A stretch of 64,000 bases of DNA, taken from assembly GCA_018969485.1 (NCBI GenBank), contig JAGWYG010000003.1, positions 37,477 through 101,476 of the forward strand, given 5' to 3'. The translations under genes and the position numbers were made by a program. The notes beneath the pieces are model-generated. The model was not told the DNA's origin. It was given only the letters and a program-made list of their open reading frames with translations, and ran no database searches. Below, piece after piece: positions 28,072 to 37,337 of the stretch (position 1 is its first letter; each line of letters opens with the position of its first letter). This DNA is from Chloroflexota bacterium. GTDB lineage: Bacteria > Chloroflexota > Chloroflexia > Chloroflexales > Roseiflexaceae.

Positions 28072-29118
28072 ATGTCGATCGGGGACGACCTGCAGCGATT
28101 ACGCGCGCAGGCAGTGAGCCAGCTAGACGCCGCGCACGACAGTGCGGCGCTCGCCGAGTGGAAGGGGCGCTACCTCGGCAAACAGGGCGAGCTCGCCCGG
28201 CTGAGTCGTGGCCTCGGTGCGCTGGCCCCGGCCGAACGGCCGGCGGCGGGGCAACAGTTCAATGCGACCCGCAGCGCGCTCGAGGAAGCGCTGGCCATCG
28301 CCGAGCAGCGCGTGAAGCACGCGGCGCAGCACGATGCCTTCGAGGCCGAAGCGCTCGACATCACGCTGCCGGGGCGGCAGCCGGCGCTCGGGCGGCTGCA
28401 CCCGAGCACCCAGACGCTGCGAAGCATCGCGGCAGTGTTCGGCGAGATGGGCTTCCAGATCTGGGAGAGCCCCGAGGTCGAGACCGATGCGTTCAACTTT
28501 GGCCTGCTCAACATGCCGGCCGACCATCCGGCGCGCGACATGTGGGATACGTTCTATCTCGACACGCCCCCCGGCAGCGAACGGGTCCTGCTGCGCACAC
28601 ACACCTCGCCGGGGCAGATCCACGCGATGCGCCACCACGCGCCACACCCCATCCGGGTGATCCTGCCGGGCAAGTGCTATCGCTACGAGCAGATCACCGC
28701 ACGCCACGAGATGCAGTTCCATCAGGTCGAGGGGCTGGCCGTCGGCGAGCGGATCAGCCTGGCCGACCTGAAGGGCACGCTGGTCGGGTTCGCGCGGCGG
28801 CTGTACGGCCAGGCGGTGCGCACCCGCTTTCGCGGCAGCTACTTCCCATTCACCGAGCCGAGCGTCGAGTTCGACATCGAGTGCTTCCTGTGCGGTGGCG
28901 ACGGCTGCCGCGTCTGCAAGCACAGCGGCTGGCTCGAGATCCTCGGTGCAGGGATGGTGCATCCGAATGTGCTGCGCAACGGCGGCTACGACCCCGCGCG
29001 CGTCAGCGGGTTCGCGTTCGGTATGGGGCCCGAGCGCATCGCGATGCTGCGCTATGGCATCGACGACATCCGCTGGTTCTTCAGCGGCGACGAGCGCTTC
29101 CTGCAGCAGTTCGGTTGA
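28072..29118 (+). CDS. pheS: Phenylalanyl-tRNA synthetase alpha subunit
   Basis: A 348-residue catalytic subunit of the alpha2beta2 synthetase. A helical tRNA-contacting arm (about 1-90, GKQGELARLSRGLG) leads into the class II core: LPGRQPALGRLHPSTQTLRSI, FNFGLLNMPADHPARDMWDTFYL (motif 1 region), RTHTSPGQIHAM, GKCYRYEQITARHEMQFHQVEG (motif 2), SYFPFTEPSVEFDIECFLC and GMGPERIAMLRYGIDDIRWF (motif 3). AAGGAG precedes ATG 28072. The CGGDGCRVCKHSGW insert is common in bacteria. Controlled by the upstream T-box. Confidence 0.97.
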   Translation: MSIGDDLQRLRAQAVSQLDAAHDSAALAEWKGRYLGKQGELARLSRGLGALAPAERPAAGQQFNATRSALEEALAIAEQRVKHAAQHDAFEAEALDITLPGRQPALGRLHPSTQTLRSIAAVFGEMGFQIWESPEVETDAFNFGLLNMPADHPARDMWDTFYLDTPPGSERVLLRTHTSPGQIHAMRHHAPHPIRVILPGKCYRYEQITARHEMQFHQVEGLAVGERISLADLKGTLVGFARRLYGQAVRTRFRGSYFPFTEPSVEFDIECFLCGGDGCRVCKHSGWLEILGAGMVHPNVLRNGGYDPARVSGFAFGMGPERIAMLRYGIDDIRWFFSGDERFLQQFG

Positions 29119-29121
29119 ACG

Positions 29122-30909
29122 ATGACCGCAGCGGTACCGCCTGATGCCAGCGACCGGCCGGTGCGCGCCACGATCACGATGATCGGGTTTGTGGCGCTGT
29201 ATCTGGTGCTGATGGTGCCATATCACCTGGCGGTACCGCTCGGCGAAGGGCCGGACGAGGCCGGCCACGTGCGGTATGCGTTCTTCCTGGCCCGCGAGGG
29301 GCGCCTGCCGGCGCTCTGTGTGGCGCCGTGCGACGCCGAGGTGCCGGGCGAGGGGCACCAGCCGCCGCTGGCGTATCTGGCGATGGTGCCGGCGGTCATC
29401 TGGCTGCCCGTCGAGCGCCGTGTGGTGGACTGGCCGGGCAATCCGCGCTTCGTCTGGGCCGGCGGCGCCCAGGTCAACGCAGTGGCGCACGGCAGCCGTG
29501 ACCTGTGGCCGTGGCAGAGCCAGACGCTGGCGTGGCACCTGGCGCGCATGGTATCGACGGCATGGGGCATCGCGACGGTCATCTTTACATTCCTGGCGGC
29601 CCGGCGGATCAATCCGGCGATCGCTGCGCCAGCGACGGCGCTGGTGGTGCTCAATCCCCAGGTGTTATTCATGAGCACGCTGGTCACCAACGACACTGCC
29701 GTGATGGCGCTGGCGGCGATGCTCACCTGGCTGATGTGTGGTGCGGCGACGCCGCGGGCGGCGATCGGTGCCGGGGTGATCATCGGCTGCGCGCTGATCA
29801 CCAAGCAGAGCGCCGCGATGCTGATCCCGCCGGCGCTGCTGTGGGCGTTGTGGCGCGTGCCGCGCCTGCCGCAGGCGTGGGTGCGGCAGGGCGCGCGCCT
29901 GGCAGCGCCGATGATGCTGATCGCCGGCTGGTGGTATCTGCGCAATCTGCTCAGCGTCGGCGATCTGTTCGGCCTGGCGGCGTTCAAGGCCGAATTCACC
30001 ACCCAGGGTTTCGACATGCGCTCGCTGCCCGCCTGGCGCGGCGGCCTGTGGCAGCTGTTCGCGTCGTTCTGGGGGCGGTTCGGCTGGATGAACGTCGCCC
30101 CGCCATGGCAATTCAGCGCCGCGTATGCCGTCGGCAGCGTGGTGGCGCTGATCGGGCTGCCGCTGGCGGCGGCGCGCGGCATCGCGCCGGCACGCGCGCT
30201 GCCGATCGCCCTGCTGATGGTGATGAGCCTGGTGTGGATCGTCGCCTTCGCCACGACCGCCGGCCTGGTGGCGTGGCAGGGGCGGCTGCTGTTTCCGGCG
30301 CTGGCGGCGATCGCCATCGTGCTGGGCATCGGCCTGGCCTACGTGCTGCCCGAACCGCGCAGCGTGCGCCTGGCATTGCTCGGCCTGATGATCGCCGGCG
30401 CCGCCTGGATGCCCGGCCAGGTGATCGCGCCAGCCTATCCACGGCTGGCGGTCAGCGAGGCGGCCGCGCTCGGCCGGCCGCACCTGACGACTTTCGCGCG
30501 CTTCGCGCGCTACACCGAGCTCGGCGTCCAACTGGTCGGATGGAGCATCCGCGGCACGCCACGGCCCGATGGCGCAGTGACCGTCGAATTGATCTGGCAA
30601 TCGCGCAGCTATCAGAACCGCGACTGGCAGATCTTCGTGCAGTTGCACGCCGACGACCGCGTGCTGGTCGAACAGATGCGCGAGCCGGGCGATGGCGCAT
30701 TCCCGATGAGCCAGTGGGTCGCCGGCGACTGGGTGGTCACCGAGCACCGGCTGGCGATCCCGGCCGATGCGACGCCCGGCCACTATGCGCTGACGGTCGG
30801 CCTGGCCGATCCTGCCGAGCGCATTCGCGCCGCATTTTTCAACGATGATGACGTGAACGATCCGGAAGACGACTCGTTTGATCTGGCCGTGATCACCCTG
30901 ATTCGCTGA
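29122..30909 (+). CDS. Polytopic membrane glycosyltransferase-like protein (DUF2142/ArnT-like), inside the pheS-pheT operon
   Basis: A 595-residue membrane protein. After helix 1 comes the acidic loop GEGPDEAGHVRYAFFLAREGRLP and GHQPPLAYLAMVP, the arrangement typical of GT-C-type glycosyltransferases and DUF2142 proteins, where the Asp/Glu is catalytic. About eleven helices extend to residue 450. The last about 125 residues (GVQLVGWSIRGTPRPDGAVT and GHYALTVGLAD) form a beta-sandwich, probably outside the membrane. It begins 3 nt after the pheS stop and ends 10 nt before pheT, so it is translated from the T-box-controlled message. Donor and acceptor are unknown. Confidence 0.8.
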   Translation: MTAAVPPDASDRPVRATITMIGFVALYLVLMVPYHLAVPLGEGPDEAGHVRYAFFLAREGRLPALCVAPCDAEVPGEGHQPPLAYLAMVPAVIWLPVERRVVDWPGNPRFVWAGGAQVNAVAHGSRDLWPWQSQTLAWHLARMVSTAWGIATVIFTFLAARRINPAIAAPATALVVLNPQVLFMSTLVTNDTAVMALAAMLTWLMCGAATPRAAIGAGVIIGCALITKQSAAMLIPPALLWALWRVPRLPQAWVRQGARLAAPMMLIAGWWYLRNLLSVGDLFGLAAFKAEFTTQGFDMRSLPAWRGGLWQLFASFWGRFGWMNVAPPWQFSAAYAVGSVVALIGLPLAAARGIAPARALPIALLMVMSLVWIVAFATTAGLVAWQGRLLFPALAAIAIVLGIGLAYVLPEPRSVRLALLGLMIAGAAWMPGQVIAPAYPRLAVSEAAALGRPHLTTFARFARYTELGVQLVGWSIRGTPRPDGAVTVELIWQSRSYQNRDWQIFVQLHADDRVLVEQMREPGDGAFPMSQWVAGDWVVTEHRLAIPADATPGHYALTVGLADPAERIRAAFFNDDDVNDPEDDSFDLAVITLIR

Positions 30910-30919
30910 GGAGCACCGC

Positions 30920-33403
30920 ATGCGAGTACCACTCTCCTGGCTCAATGAGTACGTCACGATCACGCTGGGCGTCGATGAACTGGCCGAGCGCCTGACGATG
31001 GCCGGGCTCGAGGTGAGCGCCATCGAACGCATCGGCGTCGCCGGCGCCGAACTGCCATGGGCGCGCGACACCGTGCTGATCGGCGCGATCCTCGAGGTGC
31101 GCCCGCACCCGAATGCCGACCGCCTGGTGCTGGCCGATGTCGATTACGGCGCTGCGACGCCGCACACGGTGGTCACCGGCGCGCCCAATCTGTTCGCGTA
31201 CCGCGGGCTGGGGCGCCTGGCCGAGCCGCCGAAGAGCGTCTTCGCCCGCGAGGGCGCCGAGCTGTACGATGGCCACGCCGCGGGGCGGGTCAAGGTGCGG
31301 CTGCGCGGCCGGCCGGTGCGGGGCGTGATGTCCGACGCGATGCTGTGCTCGGAGAAAGAGCTCGGCCTGTCGGACGATCACGCGGGCATCCTGTTCCTGC
31401 CGGCCGATGCGCCGGTCGGCATGCCGCTCGTCGACTATCTCGGCGAGACGGTGATCGAGATCGATGTGCTGCCGAACACTGCCCGCGCGCTGTCGATCGT
31501 CGGCGTGGCGCGCGAGGTCGCCGCGCTCACCGGAGCCGCCTTCCGCCCGCCGCTGCCAGCGGTGACGGCAGCCGGCGCCCCGGTCGATGGTCGCGCGCGG
31601 GTCACCGTGGAGCGCCCCGACCTGTGCCCGCGCTTCAGCCTGACGCTGGTCGAGGGGGTGACGATCGGGCCGGCACCATTCTGGATGCAGCGCCGTCTGA
31701 CGCTCGCCGGCATGCGGCCGATCAACAATGTCGTCGATATCAGCAACTACGTGATGCTCGAGCTCGGCCAGCCGAGCCATACCTTCGATGCCGATCGCGT
31801 CGCCGACCGCCATCTGATCGTGCGCTGCGCCGACGATGGCGAGCAACTGACGACGCTGGATGGCAGGACGCACGCGCTGACGCCGGATCGGCTGCTGGTG
31901 TGCGATCCTGCCGGGCCGCTGGCGCTGGCGGGCGTGATGGGCGGCGCATCGAGCGAGGTCAGCGACAGCACGACCTGCCTGCTGGTCGAGGCGGCATTGT
32001 GGGAGCCGACGACCATCCGGCGCACGGCGGCCCAGCTGCGCTTGCGCTCCGAGGCGTCGCGGCGCTTCGAGCGCGGCATCGATCCGGCGGCACCGCCGCT
32101 GGCGCAATGCCGCCTGCTGGAACTGCTGGCGCAGTATGCCGGCGGCACGGCGGCACATGGCATGATCGACCTCGTCGCCCAGCCCTGGCAGGCGCCGACG
32201 ATCATCCTGACGCCAACCGAGGTGACGCGCCTGCTCGGCATCACCCTGACGCCGGCGGCGATCGCCGGATACCTGCAGCCGCTCGGCTTCGGCTGCACCG
32301 TCGGCGACGACGCGGTGCAGGTGCAGGTGCCCAGCGCACGCCACGATGTCGGCCTGGCGGCCGACCTGTGCGAGGAGATCGCGCGCATGGTCGGATTCGA
32401 CCACATTCCGCTGACGACCCTGTCGGACGCGCTGCCTGAGCAGATCGCCAATCCGGTGCTCGAGCTCGAGCAGCGCACGCGCGACCTGCTGGTGGGCAGT
32501 GGTATCGACGAGGCGATCACCTACTCGTTGACCAGCATGGCGGAGGTGGCGCGTCTTGCACCGCACCAGGCCGACGCCGCCGGGTATCTGCGCCTGGCGA
32601 ATCCGCTCAGCAGCGAGCGCGAGTACCTGCGCCGCTCGCTGCTGCCGACGCTGCTGACGGCGCTGGTGCAGAACATGCGCGAGCGCGAGCGCACGCTGCT
32701 ATTCGAGATCGGCCGGGTCTATCTGCCGCGCGCCGGGCAGACGCTGCCGGATGAGCCGCGGCGCCTGGCGCTCGCGCTGACCGGCGCGCGCGAGGCGCGG
32801 AGTTGGCATCACGCCGGCGACCAGGCGCTCGGTTTCTTCGATCTCAAGGGGATCATCGAGGCATTGCTCGATCGTTCGAATGCGCTCGGCCGCGCCCGGT
32901 TCGTGGCGCTGCGCGACGATCCCCGCTTCCATCCCGGCCGCGCCGCCACGCTGGTGATCGGCGCAGGCGCCGATGCGCGCACCGTGGGCCAGTTCGGCGA
33001 ATTGCACCCCGCCGTCGCCGAACGCTTCGACGTTCCCGGCAGCCGCATCCTCATCGCCGAGCTCGAGCTCGATGCCGTGATCGCTGCCACCGCACCGACG
33101 CGCTATCGCACGATCTCGCGCGTTCCGGCGACGACCCAGGATCTCGCCGTGATCATCTCCCGTGATCTGCCTGCCGAGCAGGTCGAGCGTACGATCCGGA
33201 AGTATGCCGGCGGGATGCTCGAATCACTGACGCTGTTCGATGTCTACCAGGGACCACCGCTCGATGTCCGGCAGCGTAGTCTGGCGTACCGGCTCGCGTT
33301 TCGCGCCCCGGACCGTACGCTCGCCGATGCTGATCTGGCCAATGTGCGCGCCAAGATCATTCGTGGGCTGGCATTCGACCTGCAGGCGACGATCCGCGCC
33401 TGA
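30920..33403 (+). CDS. pheT: Phenylalanyl-tRNA synthetase beta subunit
   Basis: An 827-residue beta subunit. Order: N-terminal MRVPLSWLNEYV; OB-fold tRNA-binding domain (about 40-160, EVRPHPNADRLVLADVD); B3/B4 editing region (about 200-400, RPINNVVDISNYVMLELGQPSHTFDAD); B5 domain (about 410-480); the catalytic-like core (EAITYSLTSMAEVARLAP); and the C-terminal anticodon-binding FDX-ACB domain (about 735-827, SRVPATTQDLAVIISRDLP). Gene start has GAGGAG upstream. Separated from pheS by a membrane protein gene. Confidence 0.97.
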   Translation: MRVPLSWLNEYVTITLGVDELAERLTMAGLEVSAIERIGVAGAELPWARDTVLIGAILEVRPHPNADRLVLADVDYGAATPHTVVTGAPNLFAYRGLGRLAEPPKSVFAREGAELYDGHAAGRVKVRLRGRPVRGVMSDAMLCSEKELGLSDDHAGILFLPADAPVGMPLVDYLGETVIEIDVLPNTARALSIVGVAREVAALTGAAFRPPLPAVTAAGAPVDGRARVTVERPDLCPRFSLTLVEGVTIGPAPFWMQRRLTLAGMRPINNVVDISNYVMLELGQPSHTFDADRVADRHLIVRCADDGEQLTTLDGRTHALTPDRLLVCDPAGPLALAGVMGGASSEVSDSTTCLLVEAALWEPTTIRRTAAQLRLRSEASRRFERGIDPAAPPLAQCRLLELLAQYAGGTAAHGMIDLVAQPWQAPTIILTPTEVTRLLGITLTPAAIAGYLQPLGFGCTVGDDAVQVQVPSARHDVGLAADLCEEIARMVGFDHIPLTTLSDALPEQIANPVLELEQRTRDLLVGSGIDEAITYSLTSMAEVARLAPHQADAAGYLRLANPLSSEREYLRRSLLPTLLTALVQNMRERERTLLFEIGRVYLPRAGQTLPDEPRRLALALTGAREARSWHHAGDQALGFFDLKGIIEALLDRSNALGRARFVALRDDPRFHPGRAATLVIGAGADARTVGQFGELHPAVAERFDVPGSRILIAELELDAVIAATAPTRYRTISRVPATTQDLAVIISRDLPAEQVERTIRKYAGGMLESLTLFDVYQGPPLDVRQRSLAYRLAFRAPDRTLADADLANVRAKIIRGLAFDLQATIRA

Positions 33404-33410
33404 ACCGGGC

Positions 33411-33439
33411 TTGACAAGGTGTCAATGCCGCCCATGATG
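33411..33439 (+). promoter_or_regulatory. Candidate promoter with palindromic operator before the sugar cluster
   Basis: Immediately after pheT, TTGACAAGGTGTCAA (33411-33425) is a perfect 6-bp inverted repeat around AGG, whose left arm is also a consensus -35. A weak CATGAT lies 16 bp downstream. A regulator binding the palindrome would block the promoter of the oxidoreductase/isomerase cluster beginning at 33467. Confidence 0.45.
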
Positions 33440-33466
33440 GCGTCAGAGCACAGAAAGGACATCGTC

Positions 33467-34597
33467 ATGACAATCACATCTGCTGCGCCCGACCGGACGC
33501 GCGTCGCCATCATCGGCGCCGCCGCTGGCATCGCATCGCAGCATCTGCAGGCGCTGGCCCACCTTCCCGCCGTTCAGATCGTCGGCATGGCCGATATCGC
33601 CGCCGAACGCGTCGCCGCACGCGCGGCCGAGCATGGCTGCCCATGGTCCACCGATCACCGGCAGTTGCTCGCCGAGGTCCATGCTGATCTCGTGGTGATC
33701 TGCACGCCGCATCCACTGCACGCCGCGCTGGCGATCGATGCGCTGCGCGCAGGCGCCCATGTGCTCGTCGAGAAGCCGCTGGCGGTCACCGTCGCCGAGG
33801 GTGATGCGATCGTCGCCGCCGCCGCCGCCGCCGGCAAGGTGGTGGCGGTCAACTTCCAGCAGCGGTTTCGCCCGGTGATCGAGCGGGCGCGCGCGATGGT
33901 GCTCGGCGGCGAACTCGGCGCCCTGGTGCGCGTGCTCTGCGTCGAGCCGTGGTACCGCACCCAGGCGTACTACGCCTCGGCGTCGTGGCGCGGCACCTGG
34001 CACGGCGAGGGCGGTGGCGTCCTGATGAACCAGGGACCACATCCACTTGATTTATTATGCCATCTTGCTGGTCAACCCACGCTTGTCTGGGGGCGGGCGC
34101 GCACGCTGGGGCATCAGATCGAGACTGAGGACATGGCACACGCGTTGCTGGAATACGCCGGCGGCGTACCGGGATATCTGTACTTCAGCACCGTCGAGGC
34201 CGGCCTACCACGCCGGATGGAGCTCGTCGGCGACCGTGCCGCGCTCGAGATCGTCGAGGATCGCGTCACGCTGCACCGTTTTGCGCCAGCGCTCAGCGAG
34301 CACCGCGCGACCAGCAGCGAGCTCTTCGGCCGCCCGGCGGTCGCCACCGAAGTCCTCGACGCGCCGGGCGACGGCGGCGGACACCTGGCGGTCTATCAGG
34401 ACCTGCTCGACGCGTTGGCGACGGGGCGGCGCCCGCGCTGTGACGCGCGCGAGGCGCTGATGTCGCTCGAGCTAGCCAATGCCGTCATCGGCTCGGCGGT
34501 GCTCGGCGTCCCGCTGGCGTTGCCACTCGACCGTGCCCGGTACGATGCGGTGCTGGCCGGGCTGCGCGCCGGCAGCAGCGCACTGCCGCGCGACTGA
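33467..34597 (+). CDS. Gfo/Idh/MocA-family oxidoreductase 1
   Basis: A 376-residue NAD(P)-dependent dehydrogenase acting on sugars, polyols or their derivatives. The Rossmann domain starts RVAIIGAAAGIASQH; CTPHPLHAALAIDALRAGAHVLVEKPLAV carries the catalytic EKP motif. The C-terminal alpha/beta domain contains GGGVLMNQGPHPLDLLCHL, where the conserved His of the GG.....QG.H motif is present. ATG 33467 has AAAGGA 7 nt upstream. It is followed 25 bp later by a second family member and three sugar isomerases, so it probably belongs to a sugar or inositol-like catabolic route. Substrate unknown. Confidence 0.88.
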   Translation: MTITSAAPDRTRVAIIGAAAGIASQHLQALAHLPAVQIVGMADIAAERVAARAAEHGCPWSTDHRQLLAEVHADLVVICTPHPLHAALAIDALRAGAHVLVEKPLAVTVAEGDAIVAAAAAAGKVVAVNFQQRFRPVIERARAMVLGGELGALVRVLCVEPWYRTQAYYASASWRGTWHGEGGGVLMNQGPHPLDLLCHLAGQPTLVWGRARTLGHQIETEDMAHALLEYAGGVPGYLYFSTVEAGLPRRMELVGDRAALEIVEDRVTLHRFAPALSEHRATSSELFGRPAVATEVLDAPGDGGGHLAVYQDLLDALATGRRPRCDAREALMSLELANAVIGSAVLGVPLALPLDRARYDAVLAGLRAGSSALPRD

Positions 34598-34622
34598 TGA
34601 TCATGGGGGGGAGGGCATGCCC

Positions 34623-35651
34623 ATGAACGATCCGCTCGGATGTGCGATCATCGGCAGCGGCATGATCGCCCGCTATCACGCGGCAGCGATCGCTGCGACC
34701 CCTGGCGCGCGGCTGGTGGCGATGGCGGCCTCGAGCCCGGCGCGTGCCAGCGCCGCCGCCGCGGCATTCGGCGTGCCATGCCACCACTCGCTGGCCGGGC
34801 TGCTGGCCGATCCGGCAATCGACATCGTGACGATCTGCACGCCCAGCGGCATGCATGCCGCCCAGGCGATCGCCGCGGCACGCGCCGGCAAGCATGTGCT
34901 GGTCGAGAAGCCGCTCGCGCTGAGCCTGGCCGATGCCGATGCGATGATCGCCGCCTGCGACGCCGCCGGGGTCCGGCTGGCGGTCGCGCTGCAGCGCCGC
35001 ACCGATCCGGTATTCATCCAGGTGCGGCAGGCCATCGCCAGCGGCGCGCTCGGCCAACCCATCCTCGCCACCGTCACCATCCCATACCTGCGCGATGCCG
35101 CCTACTATGCCTCGGCCGACTGGCGCGGCACTTGGGCGCTCGACGGCGGCGGCGTGCTGATGAACCAGGGCATCCATCTCATCGACCTGCTGCTGTGGTT
35201 CTTCGGCGATGCCGTCGAGGTCCAGGCGCGGGCGGCCACGCTGGCCCACGCCATCGACGTCGAGGATTGCCTCGGCGCGACGGTGCGCTTTGCCAGCGGC
35301 GCACAGGGCACCATCGCGGCGACGACTGCCGCGGCGCCGGGCTTTCCGCACCGCATCGAGCTCTACGGCACGCGCGGCGGCATCCAGATCGAGGGTGAAT
35401 CGATCGCCCGCTGGGAGGTTCCCGGCATCGAGCCGCACGGCGTGCACAGCGGCCCGGCCGACGCCGGTGCCGGCGCCCGGCCCGGCGGCATCCAGCAGGC
35501 CGGCCACACCCGCATCATCGCCGACCTGGTGGCAGCATGCCGCGAAGGACGTGCGCCGCTCGTCGATGGCCGCGAAGCCCGCCGTGCCCTGGCGTTCGTC
35601 CTGGCCGCCTACGAATCGGCACGGCATCGGCGTGCCGTCTGCCCCGCCTGA
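34623..35651 (+). CDS. Gfo/Idh/MocA-family oxidoreductase 2
   Basis: A 342-residue paralogue of the preceding enzyme. N-terminal CAIIGSGMIARYHAAAIAATPGARL, catalytic HVLVEKPLALSLADADAMI, and GGGVLMNQGIHLIDLLLWFFGD in the C-terminal domain. ATG 34623 is preferred to ATG 34617 because GGAGG then lies 8 nt away rather than 2. Two such oxidoreductases side by side often carry out oxidation and re-reduction around an epimerisation; that reading is inference. Confidence 0.88.
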   Translation: MNDPLGCAIIGSGMIARYHAAAIAATPGARLVAMAASSPARASAAAAAFGVPCHHSLAGLLADPAIDIVTICTPSGMHAAQAIAAARAGKHVLVEKPLALSLADADAMIAACDAAGVRLAVALQRRTDPVFIQVRQAIASGALGQPILATVTIPYLRDAAYYASADWRGTWALDGGGVLMNQGIHLIDLLLWFFGDAVEVQARAATLAHAIDVEDCLGATVRFASGAQGTIAATTAAAPGFPHRIELYGTRGGIQIEGESIARWEVPGIEPHGVHSGPADAGAGARPGGIQQAGHTRIIADLVAACREGRAPLVDGREARRALAFVLAAYESARHRRAVCPA

Positions 35652-35698
35652 GTTGACGCGGCCTGGCGGCCGCACCCATGTCTGCAGAGGAGACGATC

Positions 35699-36475
35699 AT
35701 GCGATTTGGCGTCTGTGTCGCACCCGAGGCAATCGCGGTGGCCGCACGTGCCGGCTTCGACTTCTGCGAACTGCCGGCGCGTGCCGTCCAGCCACTGGAG
35801 GATGACCGCGCGGCGCTGCCGGCGCTGCGCGCGATCGCGGCGGCGCCGATCCGACCGGAGGCATTCAACGTCCTGATCCCGGCGACGATCCCACTGGTGG
35901 GGCCGCAGGCCGATCTGGCGGTGCTGCGCGGCTACCTGCGCGCAGCGTTCCAGCGCATGGCCTGGCTGGGCGCCGCGGTGGTGGTGCTGGGCAGCGGCGC
36001 AGCACGGCGCATTCCCGACGGCATGCCCCGCGCTGCCGCGCTCGACCAACTGGCCGATGCGCTGGTGCTGGCGGGCGACGAGGCCGACCGCGCCGGCATC
36101 GCCCTGGCGCTGGAACACCTCAACCAGAATGAGTGCAACGTGTTCAACCGTGTGGCCGAAAGCCACACGTTCATTCGCGAACGTGGCTTGAGCCGGGTGC
36201 GGCTGCTGGCAGATCTGTACCACCTCGAGCTCGAGCACGAGCCGCTCGAGGCGGTCGCCGCCGCCGGACCGCTGCTGGTGCACGTCCACGTCGCCGATGG
36301 CGGGCGTACGGCGCCCGGCAATGGCGGCTACGACTACGCCGGCTTCATGCGCGTGCTGCGGCGGATCGGCTACGACGCACGGATCTCGGCGGAGTGCCAC
36401 TGGGGCGATCTCGCCGACGAGGCGCCGGCGGCGCTGGCATTCATGCGCGCACAGTGGGAGGCCGCGCTGGGCTGA
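35699..36475 (+). CDS. Sugar isomerase/epimerase, AP-endonuclease-2-like TIM barrel (1)
   Basis: A 258-residue TIM barrel of the xylose-isomerase-like superfamily. Metal-ligand type segments: GIALALEHLNQNECNVFN (Glu), VRLLADLYHLELEHE (Asp, His), PLLVHVHVADGGR (His) and ISAECHWGD (Glu). ATG 35699 has AGAGGAG 6 nt upstream. It is close in pattern to hydroxypyruvate-isomerase/tagatose-epimerase relatives, but no substrate can be assigned. Confidence 0.82.
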   Translation: MRFGVCVAPEAIAVAARAGFDFCELPARAVQPLEDDRAALPALRAIAAAPIRPEAFNVLIPATIPLVGPQADLAVLRGYLRAAFQRMAWLGAAVVVLGSGAARRIPDGMPRAAALDQLADALVLAGDEADRAGIALALEHLNQNECNVFNRVAESHTFIRERGLSRVRLLADLYHLELEHEPLEAVAAAGPLLVHVHVADGGRTAPGNGGYDYAGFMRVLRRIGYDARISAECHWGDLADEAPAALAFMRAQWEAALG

Positions 36476-36515
36476 GCAGCGGCGCTGCCGCCCGACGCCA
36501 CATAAGGAGCACACG

Positions 36516-37337
36516 ATGCGACTCGCATTCACCACACTGGCATGCCCGCGATGGACGCTGGAGCAGGTCGTCGCGGGAGCACGGCACTTCGGCTACGAAG
36601 GCATCGAACTGCGCCTGCTCGATGGCGCGCTGATCACACCGGCACTGGGGCGCGACGAGCGGGCGCGCGTGCGCACCACGCTCGCGGACGCCGGGCTGCC
36701 GGTCGTCTGCCTCGATACGTCGGTACGCGTCGCCCAGCCCGACCGGCTGGCAGCGGCGGCACAGATCGATGATGCGTATGGCATGCTGGAACTGGCGGCC
36801 GAGTGGGGCGCGCCGGTCATTCGGGTCTTCGCCGCACCGCCCGACGAGACGCCACTGCCGCAGGCGGTCGAGGCGGCGATCGCGACCATGCGCCCGATCG
36901 CCGAACGCGGCGCGACGATGGGCATCCAGGTCGCGCTCGAGACGCACGATGCCTTCTGCGCCAGCGGGCCGGTCGGCGCAGTGCTCGATGCCGTGCCGCA
37001 GGCCAGCGCGCTGTGGGATCTGCTGCATCCGTTTCGCGTCGGCGAGCCGACGGCGGTGACGCTGGAGCGCCTGCGCGGGCGCATCAGCCATGTGCACATC
37101 AAGGACGGCCGCCCGCCGGCGGACGGCAGCGCGCGCTGGGATCTGACGCTGCTCGGCGAGGGGCTGGTGCCGACCCGCGACATCCTGGCGGCGCTGCGCG
37201 CCGGCGGCTACGACGGCTGGATCGCGGTCGAGTGGGAGAAGCAGTGGCACCCGTATCTGGCCGAGCCCGAGGTGGCGCTGCCGCAGTTCGCCGAACGTCT
37301 GCGCGCCGACCTGGCCGCCATCGGGGGGGCGTCATGA
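36516..37337 (+). CDS. Sugar isomerase/epimerase, AP-endonuclease-2-like TIM barrel (2)
   Basis: A 273-residue member of the same superfamily: MRLAFTTLACPRWTLEQVV, GYEGIELRLLDG, IQVALETHDAFCASG (metal Glu), ALWDLLHPFRVGE (Asp, His), ISHVHIKDGRP (His) and WIAVEWEKQWHP (Glu). AAGGAG precedes ATG 36516. Its stop overlaps the start of the next gene by 4 bp (ATGA), so the two are translationally coupled. Confidence 0.84.
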   Translation: MRLAFTTLACPRWTLEQVVAGARHFGYEGIELRLLDGALITPALGRDERARVRTTLADAGLPVVCLDTSVRVAQPDRLAAAAQIDDAYGMLELAAEWGAPVIRVFAAPPDETPLPQAVEAAIATMRPIAERGATMGIQVALETHDAFCASGPVGAVLDAVPQASALWDLLHPFRVGEPTAVTLERLRGRISHVHIKDGRPPADGSARWDLTLLGEGLVPTRDILAALRAGGYDGWIAVEWEKQWHPYLAEPEVALPQFAERLRADLAAIGGAS

